From an uncultured Lachnospiraceae bacterium (GTDB lineage: Bacteria > Bacillota > Clostridia > Lachnospirales > Lachnospiraceae), in assembly GCA_937891165.1 (NCBI GenBank), contig CALAEX010000018.1, forward strand, positions 1 to 24,314: DNA of 24,314 bases, given 5' to 3'. The notes beneath the pieces are model-generated. The model worked only from the letters and a program-made list of their open reading frames with translations. It had not been told where the DNA came from and did no database searches. Shown here in pieces: positions 1 to 7,321 of the stretch. The first letter of the stretch is position 1; each line of letters opens with the position of its first letter. Both the position numbers and the translations under genes were made by a program.

Positions 1-16
1 AACAAAGGAGAATTTT

Positions 17-730
17 ATGGACTTATTATCATTAGAACAAGAATTAAAACAAAATACATATCCGGGCAGAGGCATTGTCATTGGAAAATCAGAAGATGGC
101 AAGTATGCGGTAACTGCTTATTTTATTATGGGAAGAAGCGAGAACAGCCGTAATCGTATTTTTGTAGAAGATGGAGCTGGTATTCGTACACAGGCATTTG
201 ACCCATCCAAACTTAGTGACCCAAGTTTAATTATTTATGCACCAGTACGTGTGCTTGGAAATAAAACAATTGTAACAAATGGTGACCAAACAGATACAAT
301 TTATGAGTTAATGGACAAGCAGATGACATTTGAACAGGCACTTCGTACAAGAGAGTTTGAACCAGATGCACCAAACTATACTCCTAGAATTTCTGGTATT
401 ATGCATGTAGAAAATGGTTCTTATAACTATGCAATGTCTATTTTAAAGAGCAATCAGGGTGACCCATCTAGCTGTAACCGTTTTACATTTGCTTATACAA
501 ATCCAAAGGCAGGCGAAGGCAGATTCATTCATACATACAAGTGTGATGGTAATCCATTACCAAGCTTTGAAGGTGAACCAAAGTTAGTAGCAATCTCTGG
601 TGATATGGATAGTTTTGCAGATATGATTTGGACTAGCTTAAATGAAGAAAACAAAGTTTCTTTATTTGTTCGCTATATTGATATTGCAACAGGGGAAGTA
701 ACATCTAAAATTATCAACAAAAACCAATAA
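17..730 (+). CDS. purO: IMP cyclohydrolase, PurO-like
   Basis: Probable IMP cyclohydrolase that closes the purine ring: FAICAR to IMP, the last step of de novo IMP synthesis, in the cytosol. The 237-residue protein resembles the stand-alone archaeal-type PurO family (IMP_cyclohyd) and not the MGS-like N-terminal domain of bifunctional PurH. Supporting stretches are the N-terminal YPGRGIVIG, YFIMGRSENSRNR at about residues 35-47, and the later SGDMDSFAD. The ATG follows AAAGGAG at 5-11 with normal spacing. The next gene, 22 bp downstream, supplies the preceding formyltransfer step, so the pair rebuilds PurH from two polypeptides. The promoter lies upstream of the window, so this is the interior or end of a purine operon. 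Family identity rests on motif memory and on the neighbour. Confidence 0.88.
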   Translation: MDLLSLEQELKQNTYPGRGIVIGKSEDGKYAVTAYFIMGRSENSRNRIFVEDGAGIRTQAFDPSKLSDPSLIIYAPVRVLGNKTIVTNGDQTDTIYELMDKQMTFEQALRTREFEPDAPNYTPRISGIMHVENGSYNYAMSILKSNQGDPSSCNRFTFAYTNPKAGEGRFIHTYKCDGNPLPSFEGEPKLVAISGDMDSFADMIWTSLNEENKVSLFVRYIDIATGEVTSKIINKNQ

Positions 731-752
731 GAAGAAATAGGAGAACAAAAGG

Positions 753-1928
753 ATGAAAGAATTAGAATTAAAGTACGGTTGTAATCCAAACCAGAAGCCA
801 AGTAAGATTTATATGGAAAATGGCGAACTTCCAATTACAGTATTAAATGGAAAGCCTGGTTACATCAACTTTTTAGATGCATTTAATGGTTGGCAGTTAG
901 TAAAGGAATTAAAGAAGGCAACAGGTCTTCCAGCAGCTACTTCCTTTAAGCATGTTTCTCCAGCAGGTGCAGCAGTTGGTCTTCCACTTACAGAAGTAGA
1001 AAAGCAGATTTATTGGGTAGCAGATTTAGGAGAATTAACACCACTTGCAAGTGCTTATGCAAGAGCAAGAGGAGCAGATAGAATGTCTTCGTTTGGTGAT
1101 TTTATTTCTCTTTCTGATGTATGTGATGTGGCAACAGCAAATTTAATTAAGAGAGAAGTTTCCGATGGTGTTATTGCTCCGGGATATGAGCCAGAAGCAT
1201 TAGAAATCTTAAAGGCAAAGAAAAAAGGTGGCTACAACGTCATTCAGATTGACCCTGATTATGTTCCAAATCCAATCGAGCATAAAGAAGTATTTGGTAT
1301 TACATTTGAACAGGGTAGAAATGAACTTGTGATTGATGATGATTTCCTTGGAAATATTGTAACAGAAAATAAAGAACTTCCAGAATCAGCAAAGATTGAC
1401 TTAATTATTGCTTTAATTACATTAAAATATACACAATCCAATTCTGTTTGTTATGCAAAGGGCGGTCAGGCAATTGGTATTGGTGCAGGTCAGCAGTCTA
1501 GAATTCACTGTACTAGATTAGCAGGTCAGAAGGCAGATAACTGGTATCTTCGTCAAGCACCACAAGTATTAAACTTAAAGTTCCTTGATAAGATTGGTCG
1601 TGCAGATAGAGATAATGCGATTGATTTATATATTGGTGACGAATATATGGATGTATTAGCAGATGGTGTATGGGAAAAGACATTTGCTGAAAAGCCTCCT
1701 GTATTTACAAGAGAAGAAAAGAGAGCATGGTTAGATGGTATGACTGATGTGGCTCTTGGTTCAGATGCATTCTTCCCATTCGGTGACAATATCGAACGTG
1801 CTCATAAGAGTGGTGTAAAATATATTGCACAGCCGGGTGGTTCGGTTCGTGATGACAATGTCATTGAAACTTGTAATAAATACAATATGACAATGTGCTT
1901 TACAGGACTTCGTTTATTCCATCACTAA
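753..1928 (+). CDS. purH: AICAR formyltransferase (PurH-type transformylase domain only)
   Basis: Phosphoribosylaminoimidazolecarboxamide formyltransferase: transfers a formyl group from 10-formyl-THF to AICAR, giving FAICAR. The 391 residues correspond to the AICARFT half of PurH; the N-terminal IMP cyclohydrolase domain is absent. The Lys-His catalytic motif reads KHVSPAGAAVG (around residue 66), close to the eukaryotic ATIC version. A later conserved block reads SNSVCYAKGGQAIGIGAGQQ, followed by SRIHCTRLAGQKAD. The C-terminal SDAFFPFGDNIERA and YIAQPGGSVRDD are also typical. The ribosome site is AGGAG about 9 nt before the ATG. It is co-transcribed with the PurO-like gene just upstream. 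Symbol given for the transformylase activity only. Confidence 0.93.
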   Translation: MKELELKYGCNPNQKPSKIYMENGELPITVLNGKPGYINFLDAFNGWQLVKELKKATGLPAATSFKHVSPAGAAVGLPLTEVEKQIYWVADLGELTPLASAYARARGADRMSSFGDFISLSDVCDVATANLIKREVSDGVIAPGYEPEALEILKAKKKGGYNVIQIDPDYVPNPIEHKEVFGITFEQGRNELVIDDDFLGNIVTENKELPESAKIDLIIALITLKYTQSNSVCYAKGGQAIGIGAGQQSRIHCTRLAGQKADNWYLRQAPQVLNLKFLDKIGRADRDNAIDLYIGDEYMDVLADGVWEKTFAEKPPVFTREEKRAWLDGMTDVALGSDAFFPFGDNIERAHKSGVKYIAQPGGSVRDDNVIETCNKYNMTMCFTGLRLFHH

Positions 1929-1940
1929 GAGGGATTAATA

Positions 1941-2492
1941 ATGATTAGAATAATTGGTTTGTTAATCCTAGTAGTGATTATTCTTCTTTATGGTGGAGTT
2001 GTATGTCAAGAGTGGAAGAAGGTGGGCTTAGTTTTTCTTCTTTTGGCAGTATTCAGTTGTTATCTTGGGTGGACAGATTATGCAGAGATTAGAGATGTCA
2101 AGGAATATGAAGATGAAGGAGTTTTTTCCTTTACTCCGTATCAAGTACTACCAGAAATGGTGAGTAACTCTGGAAAATTAAAGAAAGAATATAGGGTATA
2201 TTATAAAACTACAGATGGAAGCGATTACAAGTGGGAACAAAAAGTTAGTTCTCAAAGTGCCGGTGAGCAAAAGGTTTTGGCTGGTGAGGAAATAGAATGG
2301 CGAGTGTTATCAATTTCTGCTGATGAAAGTTACATTATGATTTCACCAGAACAGACAGTGGAAAGTTATGTAAATGAATTGCGTCAGACAAGTATAATAA
2401 TGATGGCAATAGGTGTTATTTATGGCATAGGATATGGAATTGGATTTATTGTATTTGTATTGAAGAAACGAAAACAGAATCGTTTGGGATAA
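1941..2492 (+). CDS. Small membrane protein with extracytoplasmic DUF3592-like domain
   Basis: Unrecognised 183-residue protein. Two hydrophobic segments at the N terminus (about 2-22 and 27-45) and one near the C terminus (about 150-174) flank a soluble middle part of roughly 100 residues, ending in the basic tail KKRKQNRLG. The middle contains YRVYYKTTDGSDYKWEQK and an ISPEQT stretch, reminiscent of DUF3592-type membrane proteins, but I am not certain of the family. It starts 12 bp after the AICAR formyltransferase stop with a GAGGG ribosome site and ends just before a strong terminator, so it is the last gene of the purine transcript. Nothing visible ties it to purine synthesis. Confidence 0.75.
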   Translation: MIRIIGLLILVVIILLYGGVVCQEWKKVGLVFLLLAVFSCYLGWTDYAEIRDVKEYEDEGVFSFTPYQVLPEMVSNSGKLKKEYRVYYKTTDGSDYKWEQKVSSQSAGEQKVLAGEEIEWRVLSISADESYIMISPEQTVESYVNELRQTSIIMMAIGVIYGIGYGIGFIVFVLKKRKQNRLG

Positions 2493-2495
2493 TAA

Positions 2496-2545
2496 AATTC
2501 CCCTAATAGACAAATAAATAGTCTGTTAGGGGAATTGCTTTTTCT
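2496..2545 (+). terminator. Intrinsic terminator of the purine operon
   Basis: Stem AATTCCCCTAATAGAC (2496-2511) pairs with 2521-2536 over 16 bp with one G-U wobble and a 9-nt loop, followed by CTTTTTCTTTTT. It begins 3 bp after the stop codon of the preceding gene. Confidence 0.93.
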
Positions 2546-2552
2546 TTTTATT

Positions 2553-2582
2553 GTATATAAAAAACGTCCTCTGGCGTGTTTT
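2553..2582 (-). terminator. Possible terminator of the small minus-strand unit
   Basis: On the minus strand AAAACaCGCC, loop AGA, GGaCGTTTT forms a 9-bp hairpin with two single-base bulges, followed by TTATATAC. It lies about 50 nt beyond the stop of the 35-codon ORF and could end its transcript. The stem is imperfect. Confidence 0.45.
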
Positions 2583-2634
2583 ACTCTTTGCATGGAAAAG
2601 ATTTTAAATATTAGGTTCTTTTACAAGTTTTTTC

Positions 2635-2742
2635 TTAGAAGCAATTTGGAAAACAACCATTGTTTCCAAAAAGACAACTAAAAATAGAAGTAAAATCACA
2701 ACCACTTAAAAATGGTAATAAAAAATTACAAAAACTGTTCAT
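2635..2742 (-). CDS. Candidate 35-residue Cys/Phe-rich peptide
   Basis: Short ORF starting at ATG 2742, preceded by AAAGGAGATACCA, a near-ideal ribosome site. A longer in-frame reading from 2832 exists but runs through the upstream hairpin and has no ribosome site, so I prefer the short form. The peptide begins MNSFCNFLLPFLSGC and ends LFGNNGCFPNCF. It has five Cys (5, 15, 23, 30, 34), eight Phe and only one charged side chain (Asp16), so it is hydrophobic. It lies between two terminators with a possible promoter of its own (2804-2832), which suggests an independent short transcript. I do not recognise the family. It could be a small membrane-active, sporulation-associated or metal-binding peptide, or a non-coding RNA with a fortuitous ORF. 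Confidence 0.5.
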   Translation of the reverse strand: MNSFCNFLLPFLSGCDFTSIFSCLFGNNGCFPNCF

Positions 2743-2803
2743 TGGTATCTCCTTTCCGGTAGACAATACGTACCTTTTTTGTTCACTCCTTTGTGACAAA
2801 CTT

Positions 2804-2832
2804 AGGATACCATAAGAACTGTAGAAAAACAA
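2804..2832 (-). promoter_or_regulatory. Possible promoter for the 35-codon ORF
   Basis: Minus-strand TTGTTT (complement of 2827-2832), 17 bp, TATCCT (complement of 2804-2809). Spacing is ideal but both hexamers are only partial matches. It overlaps the terminator of the upstream cyclophilin gene. Confidence 0.35.
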
Positions 2833-2868
2833 TGGAATTTGCAGACAACATTGTCAGCAAGTTCCATT
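2823..2868 (-). terminator. Intrinsic terminator of the cyclophilin gene
   Basis: Reading the minus strand, AATGGAACTTGC pairs with GCAAATTCCATT (one G-U), with an inner GACA/TGTC stem, then GTTTTTC. It starts 5 bp past the cyclophilin stop codon. Confidence 0.85.
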
Positions 2869-2873
2869 AGAAA

Positions 2874-3398
2874 TTAACGGTCTAATTTTTTAGGTTCTGG
2901 ATATTCGGTACCAAAGGTATCTACCGTTACTTTTGCCATACGCTGTGTTTCCATTGGACGGTCACTCCAATCCGTTGGAACTGTAGCAATCTTATCTACA
3001 ACTTCAATACCTTCGGTTACTTTACCAAATGCTGCATACTGTCCATCTAAATGTGGAGAAGTTTCATGCATAATAAAGAACTGAGAACCAGCGGAGTCAG
3101 GATGCTGTGCTCTTGCCATAGAAATCACACCTTTGGTATGTTTTAAGTTATTCTTTACACCATTGAATGTAAATTCACCAGGAATAGAATAACCAGGACC
3201 ACCCATACCAGTGCCATCTGGACAACCACCTTGAATCATAAAGCCTTCAATGACTCTGTGGAAAATAAGACCATCATAGTATCCCTTGTTTACAAGAGAG
3301 ATAAAGTTGTTTACTGTGTTTGGAGCAATTTCAGGATAAAGTTCTACTTTAATTACATCATTGCTTTCCATCTGAATGGTAACAATAGGATTTGCCAT
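2874..3398 (-). CDS. Cyclophilin-type peptidyl-prolyl cis-trans isomerase
   Basis: Cytosolic cyclophilin that speeds cis/trans isomerisation of Xaa-Pro bonds. It is 174 residues from the start chosen here. Family signatures: NTVNNFISLVNKGYYDGLIFHRVI with the catalytic Arg in FHRV, then GFMIQGGCPDGTGMGGPGY. Further on are GVISMARA, SAGSQFFIM, and HLDGQYAAFGKV. I start at ATG 3398 because GGAG lies 9 nt upstream; the ATG at 3413 overlaps that ribosome site and has none of its own. There is no signal peptide, and the C-terminal tail PEPKKLDR extends slightly beyond the fold. It is a single-gene unit with its own promoter and terminator. Confidence 0.95.
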   Translation of the reverse strand: MANPIVTIQMESNDVIKVELYPEIAPNTVNNFISLVNKGYYDGLIFHRVIEGFMIQGGCPDGTGMGGPGYSIPGEFTFNGVKNNLKHTKGVISMARAQHPDSAGSQFFIMHETSPHLDGQYAAFGKVTEGIEVVDKIATVPTDWSDRPMETQRMAKVTVDTFGTEYPEPKKLDR

Positions 3399-3435
3399 AA
3401 ATATAATCTCCATTTCTTTTCTTTTTTTCTTTCGT

Positions 3436-3464
3436 AGTGTACCACGATTTTTTCAGCTTGTCTA
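3436..3464 (-). promoter_or_regulatory. Sigma-A-like promoter of the cyclophilin gene
   Basis: Minus-strand TAGACA (complement of 3459-3464), 17 bp, TACACT (complement of 3436-3441), about 40 bp before the start codon. Matches are 5/6 and 4/6. Confidence 0.6.
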
Positions 3465-3593
3465 TATCCGTTTCTTGTTTTTTCCTAGAAAGAAATTTGT
3501 TAAAAATTATTTATTTATAAACAATGTTGTGTTATTATAAACATATGGCTATTCGGTTATGAGTAAGTAGCAAAGTGAATTACAAATATCCGC

Positions 3594-3622
3594 TTGACAA
3601 AAAATATGGCGTATTTCATACG
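3594..3622 (+). promoter_or_regulatory. Promoter candidate for the phosphotransferase/hydrogenase region
   Basis: A perfect TTGACA at 3594-3599 is followed 17 bp later by CATACG (weak -10). The putative -10 is one half of an inverted repeat CGTAT-TTC-ATACG (3610-3622), which might be an operator. It lies 26 bp upstream of the ATG at 3649. Confidence 0.4.
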
Positions 3623-3648
3623 TTAAAAATATAGTAGGAGGGAACTGT

Positions 3649-4398
3649 ATGGAAACAAGTAAAGTTATTGCAGTAAGAAAAAATAAAACGGTGTATTGTG
3701 ATGGAGATAAGTGTATTAAAGTATTTGATGTAGGATACTCCAAAGCAGATGTATTGAATGAAGCATTAAATCAAGCTAGAATGGAAGAAACCGGACTGAA
3801 TATTCCAAAGTTATTAGAAGTAACAGTATATGAAGGCAAATGGGCGATTGTATCTGAGTTTATTAAGGGAAAATCTTTGGCACAGTTAATGGAAGAACAT
3901 CCAGAGAAAAAGAACGAATATATTGATTTATTGTTAGATTTACAAATTGAAACACAGACAAAAAAGAGTCCATTATTAAATAAATTAAAAGATAAAATGA
4001 AACGAGAAATTAGTCGTTCCGATTTAGATGCTACGACTCGTTATGCGTTGCATAGTAGATTAAAGAGTATGCCAAGACATAATAAAATATGTCATGGGGA
4101 TTTTAACCCTTCCAATATTATAATTACAGAAGATGGTACTCCATATATTTTAGACTGGTCTCATGCAGCACAAGGAAGTGCTACTGCGGATGCGGCTAGA
4201 ACATATTTATTGTTTTTATTAAGTGGAGATACCGAAGCAGCAAAATACTATATGGATAGTTTTTGTGAAAGAACAAATACAGATAAACAATATGCACAGA
4301 AATGGATTCCATTAGTAGCAGTGGCTCAATCAGTCAAAGGAAATGAAGAAGAAAAAGAATTTTTATTAGATTGTGTTTACAATGTAAAATATGAATAA
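3649..4398 (+). CDS. Aminoglycoside-phosphotransferase-fold kinase
   Basis: 249-residue APH/choline-kinase-type phosphotransferase; substrate unknown. The catalytic loop reads HGDFNPSNIII (His/Asp/Asn of the Brenner motif, about residues 144-154). The metal-binding Asp follows in YILDWSHA (about 160-167). The N-lobe contains WAIVSEFIKGKSL at the hinge. Ribosome site AGGAGGG lies 7-8 nt before the ATG. It is 60 bp upstream of the sensor hydrogenase on the same strand with no clear terminator between, so it may share the transcript, although no functional link is evident. Such proteins in Clostridia are often annotated as antibiotic resistance without evidence; a small-molecule or sugar kinase is just as likely. 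Confidence 0.85.
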   Translation: METSKVIAVRKNKTVYCDGDKCIKVFDVGYSKADVLNEALNQARMEETGLNIPKLLEVTVYEGKWAIVSEFIKGKSLAQLMEEHPEKKNEYIDLLLDLQIETQTKKSPLLNKLKDKMKREISRSDLDATTRYALHSRLKSMPRHNKICHGDFNPSNIIITEDGTPYILDWSHAAQGSATADAARTYLLFLLSGDTEAAKYYMDSFCERTNTDKQYAQKWIPLVAVAQSVKGNEEEKEFLLDCVYNVKYE

Positions 4399-4458
4399 TA
4401 AGTTTCTCTTGCTTTTATAGAGTAAATGGAAAAACTATAAGAGAAGGAGAAAATTAGT

Positions 4459-6135
4459 ATGCCAAATTGTTTGACTTTAAAAAAATCAAATTGTAAAAAT
4501 TGTTACAAATGTATTCGGAATTGTCCTGTGAAAGCAATTAAATTTTCTGGGAATCAAGCACATATTATTGGAAACGAGTGTATTTTATGTGGCAAGTGTT
4601 TTGTGGTATGTCCACAAAAAGCAAAAGAAATTGTAAATGAAACAGAAAAAGTAAAAGTGTTATTGCAAGGAGATGCTCCTGTGATTGTTAGTCTAGCACC
4701 TTCGTTTATTGCAAATTATCCAAAGGTTGGAATTGGTGCAATGAGAATTGCATTAAAAAAATTAGGATTTTTTGATGTGGAAGAAACGGCAATGGGTGCT
4801 ACTATAGTAAAAAACGAATATGAAAGAATGTTAAAAGAAGAAGCAAGAGATGTGATTATTACTTCTTGTTGTCATTCGATTAACTTGCTAGTTCAAAAGT
4901 ATTTTCCAACTTGTTTAGAATATTTAGCGGATGTGCTTTCTCCAATGCAAGCACATTGTCAGGATATTAAAAAAAGAATTCCAAATGCAAAAACAGTATT
5001 TATCGGACCTTGTGTAGCAAAGAAAGATGAAGCAGAATATTATAGTGGAATAGTAGATGCCGTATTGACTTATGAAGAATTGAGTCGGTGGCTAGAGGAA
5101 GAACAAATAGAATTACAACAAGAAATGGATGAAAAACTAGAAAGTCGTGCGAGACTATTTCCAACAACAGGTGGAGTGCTAAAAACGATGACACAAGATG
5201 CATCAGAATATACTTATTTTGCAATAGATGGAGTGGAAAATTGTATGAAGGCTCTCAAAGATATTGAGAGTGGTAAAGTAAATAAGTGCTTTATTGAAAT
5301 GTCTGCTTGTGAAGGCAGTTGTATTAATGGTCCTGTCATGGATAAGCAAGAGAGTGGTTTTGTTAGAGATTATATGGAAGTCATAAATTTTGCTGGTAAA
5401 AAAGATTTTGCAGTAGTTCAGCCAACTCCAGTAGCATTAAAAAAGCAGTTTGAACATATTGAACATAAATTGTCTATGCCATCAGAAAGTGAAATTCAGA
5501 ATGTATTGCGACAAATGGGTAAAACAGATAAGAGTCAGCAGTTAAACTGTGGTTCTTGCGGATACAACACTTGTTTAGAAAAAGCGATTGCTGTTTGTCA
5601 AGGGAAAGCCGAGATTTCTATGTGTATGCCATTTTTAAAAGATAAAGCGGAGAGTTTTTCGGACACAATTGTAAAAAATACACCAAATGGTTTGCTTGTT
5701 TTAAATGAGAGTTTGGAAATACAGCAAATCAACGAATCGGCAAGAGTAATGATGAATATTCGTTATGCAAAAGATGTCCTAGGAGAACCTGTGATTCGTA
5801 TTTTAGAGCCAAAACCTTTTTTGGATGTTTTAATGTATGGAAAAGAGGTTCGCAATCAAAGGACTTATTTAGCAGAGTATAAAAAATATATTGAATATAC
5901 GATAATTCATGATAAAGATTCGCATCTTTTAATTGCAATTATGAGTGATGTGACAATAGAAGAAAAAGAAAGAGAAAAGAAAGAAAATATTACTCGTCAG
6001 ACGATGGAAGTGGCAGATAAAGTAGTAGAAAAGCAAATGAGAATTGTACAAGAAATTGCCTCGTTACTTGGAGAAACTACAGCAGAAACAAAAATTGCTC
6101 TTTCTAAATTAAAGGAGTCGATTGTGAATGAATGA
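4459..6135 (+). CDS. PAS-containing putative sensory [FeFe] hydrogenase (HydS type)
   Basis: 558 residues. Order: two ferredoxin clusters (C12xxC15xxC18xxxC22P and C41xxC44xxC47xxxC51P); an H-cluster domain at about 70-335; a further Fe-S motif CGSCGYNTC with later Cys (364-389); a PAS domain at about 400-500; and a helical C-terminal tail to 558. H-cluster loops are L1 TSCCHS (135-140), L2 FIGPCVAKKDEA (181-192) and L3 MSACEGSC (281-288). All four cluster-ligand cysteines are present (138, 185, 284, 288), as is the neighbouring Cys137. L1 lacks the usual proline after CC, and L3 has ACEGSC instead of ACPGGC. These features match the group C (HydS, presumed H2-sensing) hydrogenases more than catalytic ones. 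The next gene, an overlapping PP2C-type phosphatase, is the expected output partner. Ribosome site GAAGGAG. A sensing role is inference. Confidence 0.88.
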   Translation: MPNCLTLKKSNCKNCYKCIRNCPVKAIKFSGNQAHIIGNECILCGKCFVVCPQKAKEIVNETEKVKVLLQGDAPVIVSLAPSFIANYPKVGIGAMRIALKKLGFFDVEETAMGATIVKNEYERMLKEEARDVIITSCCHSINLLVQKYFPTCLEYLADVLSPMQAHCQDIKKRIPNAKTVFIGPCVAKKDEAEYYSGIVDAVLTYEELSRWLEEEQIELQQEMDEKLESRARLFPTTGGVLKTMTQDASEYTYFAIDGVENCMKALKDIESGKVNKCFIEMSACEGSCINGPVMDKQESGFVRDYMEVINFAGKKDFAVVQPTPVALKKQFEHIEHKLSMPSESEIQNVLRQMGKTDKSQQLNCGSCGYNTCLEKAIAVCQGKAEISMCMPFLKDKAESFSDTIVKNTPNGLLVLNESLEIQQINESARVMMNIRYAKDVLGEPVIRILEPKPFLDVLMYGKEVRNQRTYLAEYKKYIEYTIIHDKDSHLLIAIMSDVTIEEKEREKKENITRQTMEVADKVVEKQMRIVQEIASLLGETTAETKIALSKLKESIVNE

Positions 6136-7300
6136 TTTGTGTGCAGAGATTGGATATCAAAGTATTAATCATTTTGGAGAAGAATTATGTGGTGACCATG
6201 TAGAAATAGTAGAAGAAAATGAAAATTCTACAGTGATTGTATTAGCAGATGGATTAGGAAGTGGTGTAAAAGCGAGCATTTTATCTACCTTGACTTCTAA
6301 AATTATTTCTACGATGTTGGCAGCAGGATTACCGATTGAAGAATGTGTAGAAACAATTGCAGCAACGCTTCCTGTTTGTTCGGTTCATGGAGTTGCTTAT
6401 TCTACTTTTACCATTTTGCATTTGATAAATCATGATATGATAGAAATGATTCAATATGATAATCCACAAGTAATTTTTATTCGGGAGGATAAAAATTATG
6501 AATATTCTAAGACAGAATTAAATATTAGTGGAAAAAAAATTTACCGTTCTATCATAAAACTTCAGGATAATGATATTATTGTAGCAATGAGTGATGGTTG
6601 TCCTCATGCAGGAGTCGGATCTTCGTATAATTTTAACTGGAAACGGGAGGACATTATTGATTTTCTAGAAGTCTTATCCGTTGGTGGGTATACGGCAAAA
6701 AATATGTCTACAGCTTTATTAGAGGAATGTGAGAAATTATATGGATTTGAACCAGCAGATGATGCAACTGCTTGTGTTGTTCGGATTCGGAAGCGAGAGC
6801 CAATGAATTTATTCTTTGGACCACCATTTAATCCAGATGATGAAAACCGTATGATGGCATTGTTTTTTTCCAAGGAAGGAAAACATATTGTTTGTGGAGG
6901 AACGACTGCTTCGATTGTCGCAAAATATTTAAATAAGCCATTAAAACCAAAACTTCCAATAGAGTCTTCAGATATTCCACCGATTTCCGAAATAGAAGGG
7001 GTAGATTTAGTGACAGAAGGTGTCATTACAATGAACCGTGTGGTGGAATATGCCAAAGATTATTTAGGAGAAAATTTGCAGTATGAGCGATGGAGTTTTC
7101 AACGAGATGGGGCATCTTTGATTAGTCGGCTTTTATTTGAAGAAGCAACGGATATTAATTTTTATGTTGGAAAAGCAATTAATCCAGCACATCAAAATCC
7201 AAATTTGCCAATTAATTTTAATATAAAAATGAACTTAGTAGAAGAATTATCGTCCTGTTTAAAAAAGATGGGAAAACGTATTAAAGTAAATTATTTTTAA
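6128..7300 (+). CDS. SpoIIE/PP2C-type serine phosphatase paired with the sensor hydrogenase
   Basis: 390 residues. The first ~220 form a PP2C-type phosphatase: GDH with Asp23, ADGLGSG with Asp41, AMSDG with Asp156, and ADDAT with Asp211-Asp212 are the expected metal-binding acidic residues. The remaining ~170 residues, from GPPFNPDDEN onward, are a second domain I do not recognise; it includes HIVCGGTTASIVAKYL and a possible long helical tail. The ORF overlaps the hydrogenase gene by 8 bp, so the two are translationally coupled. Inference: a signal from the H-cluster/PAS protein is passed to this phosphatase, which dephosphorylates an unidentified serine phosphoprotein, as proposed for other HydS loci. 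No kinase or anti-sigma antagonist is nearby. Confidence 0.87.
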   Translation: MNDLCAEIGYQSINHFGEELCGDHVEIVEENENSTVIVLADGLGSGVKASILSTLTSKIISTMLAAGLPIEECVETIAATLPVCSVHGVAYSTFTILHLINHDMIEMIQYDNPQVIFIREDKNYEYSKTELNISGKKIYRSIIKLQDNDIIVAMSDGCPHAGVGSSYNFNWKREDIIDFLEVLSVGGYTAKNMSTALLEECEKLYGFEPADDATACVVRIRKREPMNLFFGPPFNPDDENRMMALFFSKEGKHIVCGGTTASIVAKYLNKPLKPKLPIESSDIPPISEIEGVDLVTEGVITMNRVVEYAKDYLGENLQYERWSFQRDGASLISRLLFEEATDINFYVGKAINPAHQNPNLPINFNIKMNLVEELSSCLKKMGKRIKVNYF

Positions 7301-7321
7301 TTATAAAATATGGAGGAAACT

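Noticed and set aside
4405..4444. Hairpin before the sensor hydrogenase (TCTCTT...ATAG with CTATAAGAGA)
   Set aside because: Needs a 6-nt bulge and is very AT-rich; too weak to call a terminator or riboswitch.
6604..7056. Antisense 150-codon reading frame within the phosphatase gene
   Set aside because: Shadow of a well-supported gene on the other strand, no ribosome site and no recognisable protein.
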